Of a DNA stretch of 64,000 bases, positions 35,144-43,124 are shown piece by piece (positions within the stretch are counted from its first letter, which is position 1; the number at the start of each line of letters is the position of its first letter). A program made the translations under genes and the position numbers. The DNA is taken from assembly GCA_947444195.1 (NCBI GenBank), contig CANEZL010000005.1, positions 62,001 through 126,000 on the forward strand, written 5' to 3'. The notes below the pieces were generated by a model. That model made no database searches, had not been told where the DNA came from, and saw only the letters and a program-made list of their open reading frames with translations. Source of the stretch: Methylobacteriaceae bacterium. GTDB taxonomy: Bacteria > Pseudomonadota > Alphaproteobacteria > Rhizobiales > Beijerinckiaceae.

Positions 35144-35641
35144 ATGTCCAGGCCCCTCTCCGGGCGGCGCGGCGCCGATCCGTCCGAGCCCGCGTACCCG
35201 CCCGCCGGGCGCACCGTGCCGAGGTGCGCCATCCCGGTGCTGCGCCTGTGGCGGGTGGCGCCCCCGCAGGCGCTCGGCACCGCGACCGCCCGTTCCCTCC
35301 GCGCGGTGCTGCGTGCCGTCGAGCCGCCGTGCGACCGTCGCCGCTGGGCGGCCGCGCTCAGGGGGGACCGCGTCGCGATGGCCCGCGTCGCGCTCACGGT
35401 GCTCCGGAGGGAGGGGGTCACCGGCCCGGCGGTCGACGCCGTGGCCAGCGGCTTGCTGATGCTGGCCCTGAGCGGGGACCGGACCGCCCCGGTCATCCTG
35501 GCGAGCGCGCTGCGGAGGCTGGCGCGCCACCGGCCGGACGAGACCCGCCTCGCCGACCTCGCCGCCCGATGGACGGCCTACGTGCCCGCCGTCCCCCCTC
35601 CCCCGGCGGCCCGCCCGGGCGCGCCGTACGGCTTCGGCTGA
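35144..35641 (+). CDS. Helical protein of unknown function in the seven-gene operon
   Basis: A 165-residue protein: a disordered, Pro/Arg-rich first 30 residues, then helices (PVLRLWRVAPPQALGTATAR, RVAMARVALTVLRREGVTGP, VASGLLMLALSGDRTAPVIL, RLADLAARWTAYVP) and a short Pro-rich tail. No family is recognised. The stretch around LLMLALSGDRTAPVILASAL loosely resembles a region of the AAA+ protein of the same operon (VLLMAASPDDRSVAARLAAS). They may share a helical repeat, but the match is weak. The ATG at 35144 has GGAGG nearby. It lies 44 bases after the ParA-like gene and 56 bases before the phosphoesterase gene. Confidence 0.6.
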   Translation: MSRPLSGRRGADPSEPAYPPAGRTVPRCAIPVLRLWRVAPPQALGTATARSLRAVLRAVEPPCDRRRWAAALRGDRVAMARVALTVLRREGVTGPAVDAVASGLLMLALSGDRTAPVILASALRRLARHRPDETRLADLAARWTAYVPAVPPPPAARPGAPYGFG

Positions 35642-35697
35642 GCCGGCCCCCGTCGACGGACCCGCGAACCGCACGCAAGCAGAGGAGCGTCGAGGCC

Positions 35698-36465
35698 ATG
35701 CGCATCTGGATCCTGTCCGACCTGCACCTGGACGCGGGGAGACCGTGGAGCCCTCCCCGCATTCCCGAGGCCGACGTGGCCGTCGTCGCCGGCGACGTCT
35801 GCGAGGGACTGCCTGCCGCCGTGCGATGGTCGGCGGACGCCATCGGTCGCCACATGGCCGTGGTCCTCGTCGCCGGGAACCATGAATACTATCGCGGCCA
35901 GCACGGCGAGGAACTCGCGGCAGGACGCGCGGCCGCCGATTCGCTCGGCGTGCACCTGCTCGAAGATGCCGCGGTCGTCATCGACGGCGTCCGGTTCTGC
36001 GGCGCCACGCTGTGGACCGATTACGCCCTCGAAGGAACCGAGCGCCGGGCCGCGGCGATGGACGCCGCCCGGCGCGGCCTGAACGACCATCGGGTGATCG
36101 GCTGGTCGCGGCAGCCGCCGCGGCGCTTCGGACCCGAGGAGGCGCTGGCGCTGCACGAGGCCTCGCGCGCCTTCCTGGACCGCGCGCTCGCCGAGGGCGG
36201 CCTTCCCCAGGTCGTCGTCACGCACCACGGCCCGGCGCCCCGCTCCGTCGCGCCGGCGTTCGCCGGCGATCCCCTGAACCCGGCCTTCGTGTCCGACCTC
36301 GGCGGCCTGATCGAGGCGCGGCGCCCCGCCCTTTGGGTCCACGGCCACGTGCACGCGACGCGCGACTACAGGCAGGGATCGACCCGGGTGCTCTGCAACC
36401 CGCACGGCTACGGCTCCGAGAACCCGACCTTCCAGGAGGATCTCGTGGTCGAGGTCGGCACGTGA
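35698..36465 (+). CDS. Calcineurin-like metallophosphoesterase
   Basis: A 255-residue phosphoesterase with the complete two-metal motif set: Asp8 and His10 (SDLH), Asp33 (AGDV), Asn61-His62 (GNHE), His176 or His177 (VTHHGP) and His217/His219 (GHVH). It should hydrolyse phosphodiester or phosphomonoester bonds; the substrate (nucleic acid, cyclic nucleotide or phosphoprotein) cannot be told from the sequence. Bacterial relatives are small cytoplasmic enzymes. Third gene of the operon. A second copy at 38729 has the same framework but has lost most metal ligands, suggesting an enzyme plus pseudoenzyme pair. Confidence 0.9.
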   Translation: MRIWILSDLHLDAGRPWSPPRIPEADVAVVAGDVCEGLPAAVRWSADAIGRHMAVVLVAGNHEYYRGQHGEELAAGRAAADSLGVHLLEDAAVVIDGVRFCGATLWTDYALEGTERRAAAMDAARRGLNDHRVIGWSRQPPRRFGPEEALALHEASRAFLDRALAEGGLPQVVVTHHGPAPRSVAPAFAGDPLNPAFVSDLGGLIEARRPALWVHGHVHATRDYRQGSTRVLCNPHGYGSENPTFQEDLVVEVGT

Positions 36466-36514
36466 GGACGCGTTCGGGACCGGGCTTGGCGGCGCGCGCA
36501 CCCGGGGGCGGTCC

Positions 36515-36802
36515 ATGACCGCCTACCTGCCGTCGGACCTGCAAGAACGGGTCGCCGCCCTGCGCACGCTGGTCGGTCGCCTGGAACGCGTCGTCGCGGG
36601 CGCCTCGCCGATCCGGAGGGAGCTCGCGTGGGCCCCCCGCATCGAGGGCTGGACGCCCGCGTCCCAGCCGCTGCCGGCCATCGTCGGCGTGATCGACGGG
36701 AGCGCCGTGCTCACGGCGCGGATGTGGGCGCTCGACCCGAGCCTCGGTTGGGCGCTGACGGAGGACGGATGGCTGCGCCTCGGCCAGCGCGGCGAACCCT
36801 GA
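36515..36802 (+). CDS. Small DUF6634-like protein
   Basis: A 95-residue protein: LQERVAALRTLVGRLERVVA, then RRELAWAPRIEGWTPASQPL, then PAIVGVIDGSAVLTARMWAL and DPSLGWALTEDGWLRLGQ. The pattern L-x(3)-L-x(6)-L-E-x(n)-EL-x-x-AP-x(4)-W ... P-x-I-x-G ... A-x-D-x(4)-WA-x(4)-W-x-RLG is also the C-terminal domain of the ParA-like protein of this operon. It resembles the DUF6634 type from memory. The two copies within one operon suggest a shared binding function. Function unknown. Confidence 0.7.
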   Translation: MTAYLPSDLQERVAALRTLVGRLERVVAGASPIRRELAWAPRIEGWTPASQPLPAIVGVIDGSAVLTARMWALDPSLGWALTEDGWLRLGQRGEP

Positions 36803-36865
36803 CGCGCCGCGCGCCGAACCGTGACGGACCGTGCGCCGAACCGGCGGGATGGAGGAAGCTTTCGG

Positions 36866-38656
36866 TTGACCGACCCCCACGTGCCCCCGAGCCTCGCTCG
36901 CCGCATCGTCCTGCGCCACCTGCCGCGCGTCCTGCGGGCGGGCCTCGATCCCGACGGCCTGTACGGGCGCGTGCCGGCCATGCTGGCGCGGGACGCGGGC
37001 GCCATCGAACCCGCCCTCGGCGAGGCGGTGCTCGCCTGGATCGCGCAGGGGCCGGCGCGCGATTGCCATCCCGACCTTCCGGACCCGGTCGCGCAGGCGA
37101 AGGCCGGCCGTGGTCCAAGGACCCTCCTGAGGCGCTTCCTGCTGCTGCGCCGGGAGCGGCGGGCGGGACGGCCGGCCCAGGTCCATCCCTCGGAGGCGCG
37201 CGCGCTGGTCGACCTCCTCGACCGGTTCGCGGCCGCGAACGACTCGACCCCGGTCAGGGAGATCGCGGACGCGGTCCTACTGATGGCTGCCTCGCCTGAC
37301 GACCGGTCGGTCGCGGCCCGCTTGGCAGCTTCGTCGTGGCGTGACCTTCCCCGCATCGACGAGAGCGCCGCGTTCCTCCGGCTGCTCGACATGGCGCAGG
37401 CCTTCGACGACGACGACGAGGACGGCTTCGTCTCGGCCGAGGCGAGCCGGCACGGCCTCCTGCCCGTGCCCGCGCCCGAGGACGCCCGGGCCGAAGCCCT
37501 GCGCCGGGCATGGATCGAGGCCGTCGACGCGGCCCTCGCGGGCCTGCGGATGCAGGCCCGCGCCCTCGCGCTCGGCCTGTCCGCATACGCCGTCGGCGAG
37601 ACAGACCGCTATTATGGGACCGAGGGAATCGGGAGCGCGGCGCTCCGGTACGGCGAGGCGGTGCTCGGGCCCGTCGAGCGACGCGCCCGCGCCGACGAGC
37701 GCCGGCTTGCCGAGCGGGCCGCCGCCCGCAAGGCCGCCGAACAGTCCGAGAAGCCGCCGGCCGCCGTGGATCTCCTCGACCCCGCCGTCCCGGACGGGCA
37801 CGTCCTGGTCTGTCCCGCCATCGGCGCGACCGGCGCCGCCAAGGGCCGCGACGTGACGCGGGGGTACGAGAAGGTCATCGGCCAGCCGGTCCCGCTGGTC
37901 CGGACGCCTGACCTGGCACGCGTGCGCGAGCGGCTCCTCCACGAATTCCCACAGGCGGACGAGGCCGTGGATGTCGTCCTGCGCGATCTCGTGGGCAAGC
38001 CGTTCGTCCGACTTTCGCCGCTTCTCGTCGTGGGGGCCCCCGGGGGCGGTAAGTCTCGTTTCGTCAGGCGGTTGGGCGAGGAGCTCGGCACGGGGGTCTT
38101 CCGCGTCGACGGCTCCAACGACGGAGGGGCGGCGTTCGGCGGCACCGAGCGTCGCTGGTACTCGTCCGAGCCCTCGCGGCCGTTCATGGCGGTGAACCGG
38201 TACCGGCAAGCCAATCCGATCGTCCTGGTCGACGAGCTGGACAAGGCGCCGACCCGAAGCGATTACGGCCGGCTCTGGGATGCTATGATTTCATTCCTAG
38301 AACCGGAGACCGCCGCGCGCTTCCCCGATCCCTGCGTCCAGAACGAGCTCGACCTGTCCCACGTCTCGGTCGTGGCCACCGCGAACGTGGACTGGAACCT
38401 CCCGGCACCCCTGCTCGACCGCTTGCGGCGCGTCGAGTTCCGTCACCCTGGGCGCGAGCACCTTGAGGCGCTCCTCCCCGTACTGCTCGCCGAGGCCGCC
38501 TCGGAGCGCGGGATCGACCCGCTTTGGTACCAGGGCCTGTCGCCCGATGAAATCGCGGTCCTCCGGAAGGCGTGGAGGGGCGGATCGGTGCGGCGTCTCC
38601 GCCGCATGCTCGATGCCCTGCTACGCCACCGGGATCGGGCGGCCGCCAGGCACTGA
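36866..38656 (+). CDS. AAA+ ATPase with Lon/MoxR-like module
   Basis: A 596-residue protein. The first 300 residues are helical and unlike known domains. The AAA+ module follows: Walker A GAPGGGKS with Lys396, Walker B IVLVDELDK with Asp456-Glu457, sensor 1 in VVATANVDWN, an arginine-finger-like LLDRLRRVEF, and a C-terminal lid. The layout (VGAPGGGKSRFVRRLGEELG, later AMISFLEPETAARFPDP) resembles the ATPase part of Lon proteases, but no protease domain follows. So it likely acts as a remodelling or translocating motor. The start is TTG 36866 behind GGAGGAAG; a GTG at 36821 is the alternative. It is the only intact ATPase seen in the operon. Confidence 0.85.
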   Translation: MTDPHVPPSLARRIVLRHLPRVLRAGLDPDGLYGRVPAMLARDAGAIEPALGEAVLAWIAQGPARDCHPDLPDPVAQAKAGRGPRTLLRRFLLLRRERRAGRPAQVHPSEARALVDLLDRFAAANDSTPVREIADAVLLMAASPDDRSVAARLAASSWRDLPRIDESAAFLRLLDMAQAFDDDDEDGFVSAEASRHGLLPVPAPEDARAEALRRAWIEAVDAALAGLRMQARALALGLSAYAVGETDRYYGTEGIGSAALRYGEAVLGPVERRARADERRLAERAAARKAAEQSEKPPAAVDLLDPAVPDGHVLVCPAIGATGAAKGRDVTRGYEKVIGQPVPLVRTPDLARVRERLLHEFPQADEAVDVVLRDLVGKPFVRLSPLLVVGAPGGGKSRFVRRLGEELGTGVFRVDGSNDGGAAFGGTERRWYSSEPSRPFMAVNRYRQANPIVLVDELDKAPTRSDYGRLWDAMISFLEPETAARFPDPCVQNELDLSHVSVVATANVDWNLPAPLLDRLRRVEFRHPGREHLEALLPVLLAEAASERGIDPLWYQGLSPDEIAVLRKAWRGGSVRRLRRMLDALLRHRDRAAARH

Positions 38657-38728
38657 CCGCGCCCGGACGACGCGCCCGCCGACGCGGGCGCACCTCCCCC
38701 GCCGTTTCGAGACGGAGAAGCCCCGACC

Positions 38729-39715
38729 TTGACAGGCCGCATCCAGCCCGAACCCTATGTCCTGCCCCCGGCCCTCCGGCCAGACCCCGCCCGCCGCAGG
38801 CTGGAGGTCGCCGCCGCCCTGAACGCCCGGTCGCCGGTCCTGCCCGCGCCGACGACGCAAATGCGGCTGTGGGTCCTGTCGGACCTCGACGTTGGCGAGG
38901 GCATCAGCCTCCTCCCGGACCCGCTTCCCGCCTTCGACGCCCTCCTCGTCGCGGGCGGCGTCGCCGAGGGGCTCGCCGCGTCCGTCGAATGGCTCGCCGG
39001 GGCGCTCGGGAACCGGCGTGCCGGCAGGCCGGTCGTCCTCGTGCCCGGGATCAGCGAATACCGGACGGGCCTGCCGGTGCACGAGACGCTGGGGCTCGGC
39101 CGCGCGCGGGCGCGCGAGCTGGGGATCACCGTCCTGGTGGACGAGGCCGTCCGCCTGGACGACGGGCAAGGGGCCGCCGTCCACGTGGCGGGCGGCACGC
39201 TCTGGACCGACTGGGCGCTCGGCGGATGGGCGTACGCCGGGTGCGCGCGCGCCCGGGCCCGCGATTGCTGGCGCGGGGGCGACGGCATCCTTTCCGATGG
39301 CGGCCTGCCTTGGGGGCCCTACGACGGGGCGGGCGCGCACGCCCGGTCGCGCGCCTTCGTCGAGGACTTCCTCACCTCCTTCGCCGTCCAGGCCAACGGG
39401 ATCGCCGTCGCGCCATCGTCGCTCGCCGTCGGGGTGCGGCCGGGCGACCGCGCCGTCGTCCTGACGCACCATGCGCCCTCGGACCGGTCGCTCGACCCCG
39501 ACTGGCGGGATTGGCAGGGCGACGGGTGGGAGGCCACGACCTTCGCGTCCGACCTGGAGGACATCCTCCACGCCTGGGGCGCCCCGGCCCTCTGGGTCCA
39601 CGGCCGGGTCCCCTGGGGCGTCGACGCCCGGGTCGGCAAGACGCGCGTGCTCGCCAACCCGCGCCGGGCGCGGGGGCGCCGTCCCTTCGACCCGGCGCTC
39701 GTCGTCCGGGTCTGA
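38729..39715 (+). CDS. Metallophosphoesterase-like pseudoenzyme
   Basis: A 328-residue protein, starting at TTG, related to the phosphoesterase at 35698: RLWVLSDLDVGEG, LLVAGGVAEGLAASVEWLAG, VVLVPGISEYRTG, GGTLWTDWALGG, VVLTHHAPSDRS, PALWVHGRVPWG. The active site is gutted. SDLH became SDLD (Asp54), AGD became AGG (Gly77), GNHE became GISE (Ile108, Ser109) and GHVH became GRVP (Arg293, Pro295). Asp52 and His247/His248 remain. It should not bind two metals and is probably catalytically dead, acting as a regulator or scaffold for its active partner. There are about 45 extra N-terminal residues and an insertion around 165-220. The gene is intact. Confidence 0.8.
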   Translation: MTGRIQPEPYVLPPALRPDPARRRLEVAAALNARSPVLPAPTTQMRLWVLSDLDVGEGISLLPDPLPAFDALLVAGGVAEGLAASVEWLAGALGNRRAGRPVVLVPGISEYRTGLPVHETLGLGRARARELGITVLVDEAVRLDDGQGAAVHVAGGTLWTDWALGGWAYAGCARARARDCWRGGDGILSDGGLPWGPYDGAGAHARSRAFVEDFLTSFAVQANGIAVAPSSLAVGVRPGDRAVVLTHHAPSDRSLDPDWRDWQGDGWEATTFASDLEDILHAWGAPALWVHGRVPWGVDARVGKTRVLANPRRARGRRPFDPALVVRV

Positions 39716-39785
39716 ACCCCCGCGTCCCCTCCGAGCCCCTCGGCGCGGAAGTCCCTTCATCCCGAACCGTGGGGAGGCTGCCGCC

Positions 39786-40586
39786 ATGCAGCACGACACG
39801 CTGTGGTGCCTCGACGTGGAGACCGTGCCGGATGGCGATCTCGTGCCGGGGGACTGGCCACGCGACCAATTCATCGCCAAGGGGATCTGGCACCGCGTCG
39901 TCGCGGTCTCCATCGTCGAGGCCTCGATCCGCCGCGCGGCCGACGGTCGCGAGCGCTACGAGGTGCGGTGCTGCCGCAGCGGCGGTGAGGCCGCCTGGGA
40001 CGAGGGCAGGCTCCTGCGCGGATTCTGGAAACTGTTCGCCGCCACGAGGCCGCGCTTGGTCACCTGGAACGGACGTCGGTTCGACATGCCGGTCCTGCGC
40101 TTGCGGGCGATGATGTACGGCGTCGCGGCGGACGGCTGGTACGCGCCCGGCGACCGGTGGAACGGCTATGGCCAGCGCTTCGCTCCCGACTGGCATTGCG
40201 ACCTGATGGAGGAGCTGGCCGACCATGGTGCCGCGACGCGGCTCGCCCTCCAGGACGTGGCGGTCGCGATGGGGCTGCCGGGCAAGGTAGGCGGGCATGG
40301 TTCCGAGGTCGCCGAGATGGTGGAGCGCGGCGAGCTTGAGGCGGTGCGCGCCTATTGCGAGGGCGACGTGATCAACGCTTTCGCCCTCTACGTCCGGTGG
40401 GCCTTGCTCACGGGCCGGACCGACGCCGCGGGACACAACGCGAGCCTGGAAAGCCTCGTCGCCTGCCTGGCGGCGGGGCGTGCCGAGAGGCCCCATCTCG
40501 GGGAGTTCCTGGACCGGTGGCGCTCCTCGGTGCGCCCGACACCCGCGGCGGTGCCGGTCGGTGGCCGCGTCTGCGCCCCTTCGTGA
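39786..40586 (+). CDS. PolB-type DEDDy 3'-5' exonuclease (DNA_pol_B_exo2-like)
   Basis: A 266-residue protein of the exonuclease family similar to the proofreading domain of family B polymerases. DEDD residues: Asp10 and Glu12 (CLDVETVPDG), Asp100 (TWNGRRFDMPVL) and Asp194 with Tyr190 (YCEGDVINAF). The WNG-x-x-FD-x-P motif is typical of the predicted stand-alone exonuclease family. It should trim 3' ends of DNA or RNA. Last gene of the operon, behind a good ribosome binding site (GGGGAGG). It lies beside a phosphoesterase and an AAA+ motor, so the operon probably acts on nucleic acid or a nucleotide signal. Confidence 0.85.
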   Translation: MQHDTLWCLDVETVPDGDLVPGDWPRDQFIAKGIWHRVVAVSIVEASIRRAADGRERYEVRCCRSGGEAAWDEGRLLRGFWKLFAATRPRLVTWNGRRFDMPVLRLRAMMYGVAADGWYAPGDRWNGYGQRFAPDWHCDLMEELADHGAATRLALQDVAVAMGLPGKVGGHGSEVAEMVERGELEAVRAYCEGDVINAFALYVRWALLTGRTDAAGHNASLESLVACLAAGRAERPHLGEFLDRWRSSVRPTPAAVPVGGRVCAPS

Positions 40587-41361
40587 CCCGTATGCATCCT
40601 GGGCCGCCACGCGCGGCCCGGGGCGGCCGGTTCGACGGGTTTCGGGAGGGAATCGAGGAGGCGCCCGGGCCGGGTCGGGGGCCATCGCGGACAGGCCTGG
40701 GTCGGCCAGCCAAGTCACGCCGATGTAGACGCGCACTGTTTGTCCTAACGCTCGCGACTTGATCAGCGCTCTACCGCGGACCCGGAAGGTAAAGCGTGAC
40801 TCGCCGAGCGCAACGCGTGCCCTGCGGGGATCCGCCTCGATGATGAGAGCCCCTATTAACCAAAACCGGATACATCCACGGTATAATTCTATACCGTGGA
40901 TGTATTTCACAACCGGTGCGGGTAGAATTGCAGCGCGGTTGTGGACTGCGGCGCAGTTCCGTTCCCACCGTCTGTCGCCCGACCAAGCGTCGGGCCTCGC
41001 TCATGTAACGAAAGGCCAGCCGATCCTATGACGAACGCCCGCGCACCGCCCCGTCGACGTAAGCGGAAAACAGAAACGCGCGTCCCGACGGAACGCGCGT
41101 CTGATGCATCGTCACTGCTAGGGTTCAGCCAAGGTAGACGATGCTCATTCCAAGCTTTCACCAGGAATTGGCCTAACCAAAGCCTCGGGTCTCAACGGCG
41201 GGCTGGCCGGCTCGCCGTTCAACGATGTCAACCTAGACGCAAGCGCCCCGTCGCGCAAGCGCCAATCGACGTCTCTCGGACCTGGTGCAGCGAAATCCAC
41301 ACCGTCTCGAACCTCCTGCGGGAGGACGGGGCACGGCTTCCCCCTGCTCGGAGGTCTCCCG
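40587..41361. other. Intergenic region after the operon, with palindromes
   Basis: About 775 bases without a convincing gene. It contains the 36-base inverted repeat at 40871-40906, and at 41076-41100 two copies of ACGCGCGT (itself a palindrome) nine bases apart that could form a stem. The local AT content at 40840-40920 is well above the surroundings. A minus-strand frame starting in the inverted repeat reads MKYIHGIELYRG but continues without protein character. Confidence 0.45.
40871..40906. promoter_or_regulatory. 36-base perfect inverted repeat sharing a core with the XRE operator
   Basis: Arms ATACATCCACGGTATA (40871-40886) and TATACCGTGGATGTAT (40891-40906) are exact reverse complements around ATTC. 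The arms contain TATACCGTGG, close to TATACCCGTGG in the XRE/operon promoter at 33920. It may be a second operator, a terminator-like stem without a T tract, or an end signal of a mobile unit. Confidence 0.55.
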
Positions 41362-41541
41362 ATGAGGATCAGCAACGACGGCGACATCAACATCAGCGAT
41401 TCCGACACCGACGATCTCGTCAACGTCCATCCCGATTTCGACTACTGGGACGGTGACTTGGCCATCCTGCTCGGTCGTCCTGCCGAGGATTTCGACACTT
41501 GGCGCGACCCGGATGAGGACACCGGGTCCGAGCGCTTCTGA
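41362..41541 (+). CDS. Very acidic small protein (59 residues)
   Basis: A short gene encoding MRISNDGDINISDSDTDDLV, NVHPDFDYWDGDLAILLGRP and AEDFDTWRDPDEDTGSERF. Fifteen Asp and three Glu face only four Arg, giving a net charge near -14. A GGAGG ribosome binding site sits ten bases before the ATG. The regular beta-like first part and high acidity recall DNA-mimic inhibitors of DNA-binding proteins, which is inference from composition. No family is recognised. It is located 775 bases after the seven-gene operon and 100 bases before the integrase-core-like gene. Confidence 0.6.
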   Translation: MRISNDGDINISDSDTDDLVNVHPDFDYWDGDLAILLGRPAEDFDTWRDPDEDTGSERF

Positions 41542-41641
41542 GATCCCGTCCGCTTCATGAACCTGCCTTTCCCGGGCCGCTCTGGTCCGGGAAGGGCGTC
41601 GCACTTCGAACCGACCTACCATTCGAGACCTGGAGAGCGCC

Positions 41642-42286
41642 ATGAGCCACAATGCTTCCCTGCGCACCGACGTGGTGCCCATGCCGTGCCGGACGGCGGA
41701 TCGCGCCGGCCATGGGCCCGGCGCCCCTGCACCGTCGCGTGGCGTGCATTCCCGCGCGGTCACCCGCGACCGGTCCTTGTCGTCCGTCGCGGTCGAGCAG
41801 GTCGCGATCCACCTGCCGCTCGCGGACGTCGATCTCGAAACCCTCTACCTGACCCTGGGGTACGAGCGAGGGAGCGGCCAAGTCGTGGCCGCCGCGCTCG
41901 ACGTGGGGCCCCGTTCGCCTCTGGAAATCCTTCGCCTGTTCGGCAGGTCGGGGGCCGATGCCGCCGGGAGCGGTCGGTCCGGTGTCGCGTGGACGTGTCC
42001 CGGCCTCCCTCGGGAAATCGTCCTGGACCATGCCGCCACGGCATGCGCGCGGGACCTGATCCGGGCTGCCAGGGAGCTCGGGATCCGGATCGTTCACCGG
42101 GGGCGCCACGATCCGCGCGAGGCGATGCCGGCCCGCGACTTGGGTCGGCACCTGGCGCACTATGCCGGGTCCGGCGGCGGCGCCCAGGTCCATGCCACGA
42201 TGGGTGCGTTGGTTGGGGTCATGTCCGCGTGGCTGGCCGGCAACGGCGGGTGTGGCCGCGGCGACAGAACGATTCCTCTGGCCTGA
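41642..42286 (+). CDS. Degenerate integrase-core (Mu/TniA transposase-like) protein
   Basis: A 214-residue protein, with GGAGAG before the ATG. From about residue 50 it follows the outline of an rve integrase core: EQVAIHLPLADVDLETLYLT, then LGYERGSGQVVAAALDVGPR, then PREIVLDHAATACARDLIRA and ARELGIRIVHR. In Mu/TniA-type transposases the matching places hold D-H-T near the first Asp and D-N-x-x-E-F at the second. Here the first Asp motif reads AIH and the third Glu is not evident, so it is unlikely to be an active recombinase. It may be a decayed transposase or a domesticated DNA-binding derivative. The first 45 residues are disordered. Confidence 0.5.
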   Translation: MSHNASLRTDVVPMPCRTADRAGHGPGAPAPSRGVHSRAVTRDRSLSSVAVEQVAIHLPLADVDLETLYLTLGYERGSGQVVAAALDVGPRSPLEILRLFGRSGADAAGSGRSGVAWTCPGLPREIVLDHAATACARDLIRAARELGIRIVHRGRHDPREAMPARDLGRHLAHYAGSGGGAQVHATMGALVGVMSAWLAGNGGCGRGDRTIPLA

Positions 42287-42710
42287 CGGGCGCGTCCCCG
42301 AAGGACGCCGGTGTCCGGTGGGTGGAGCGCCCGAACCTGGCGCGGGCGTCGCCCCCCGCGCGACCCGCACGGAGGTAGGAAGGCCCCCGAAGGCCTCGTC
42401 GCGCCACGCCGCGCCCCGGGACGATGCCTGGCCGGGCCCCCGCGGCTCCTCCAAGCCGCGGCCGCCGTGCCGGCCCCCTTCGGCCGGATTCCAGCCCGTT
42501 CCGAGGTGCTGGGGCCAAGTTGGGTGGGCCCTGCGGGCGACGGTCCGGATTTGCGGCGGCTGAGGGTCGGTCGCTCGCCGGCTTGCGAACTCCCGGGATT
42601 TGCGAGCGCCCATGCCGGCGGCCGAGCGACCCGATGCGACGGCGGCCCCAATGCATCTCCTGCCCCGTTCCAGTCTCTCTCCGGCCTGGATCGAAGCACG
42701 CGCCGAAGGA
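42287..42710. other. Intergenic region, no gene recognised
   Basis: About 420 bases between the integrase-core-like gene (plus) and cyoD (minus), which converge here. A terminator for the cyo operon is expected, but I could not pick a clear hairpin with a T tract. Confidence 0.4.
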
Positions 42711-43124
42711 TCAAGGCTTGTGCAGCGCCTCGTGCGGCGACATCGGCATCATGTTCTGGTCGAGGTGGTACATGACCCAGATCGACCCGGCGAGGGCGAT
42801 GACGACGAGGGTCAGCGTGAACATCAGCGACAGGAAGGTCCAACCGCCCTCCGACCTCGTGTTCATGTGCAGGAAGTAGATCATGTGGACCACGATCTGC
42901 ACCGCCGCGAAGGCCATGACCACGACATCCGTCCTGAGCTTGTCGCCCAGGACGTCTCCCATGACGAGCCAGAACGGGATGGCGGTGAGGACGACCGACA
43001 GGACGAAGCCCGTGACGTAGCCCCCGAAGGTACCGTGGGCGCCCTGGGCATGATGCCCGCCGTGCCCACCCCCGTCACCCTGCGGCTTGTAGGCGACCCC
43101 GCTTCCTCCGGGCAACGCGCTCAT
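42711..43124 (-). CDS. cyoD: Cytochrome bo3 ubiquinol oxidase subunit IV
   Basis: A 137-residue subunit with a His/Gly-rich N-terminal lead ([14 protein letters not shown]) and three transmembrane helices ([60 protein letters not shown]). The [12 protein letters not shown] ending is typical of CyoD, which helps assemble the oxidase. The start MSALPGG at 43124 overlaps the cyoC stop by ATGA. Last gene of the cyo operon. Confidence 0.93.
   Translation of the reverse strand: MSALPGGSGVAYKPQGDGGGHGGHHAQGAHGTFGGYVTGFVLSVVLTAIPFWLVMGDVLGDKLRTDVVVMAFAAVQIVVHMIYFLHMNTRSEGGWTFLSLMFTLTLVVIALAGSIWVMYHLDQNMMPMSPHEALHKP

Noticed and set aside
39372..40910. A 512-codon minus-strand frame starting in the 36-base inverted repeat (MKYIHGIELYRG...)
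   Set aside because: Most of it lies opposite the exonuclease and phosphoesterase-like genes, and the start portion has no recognisable protein character.
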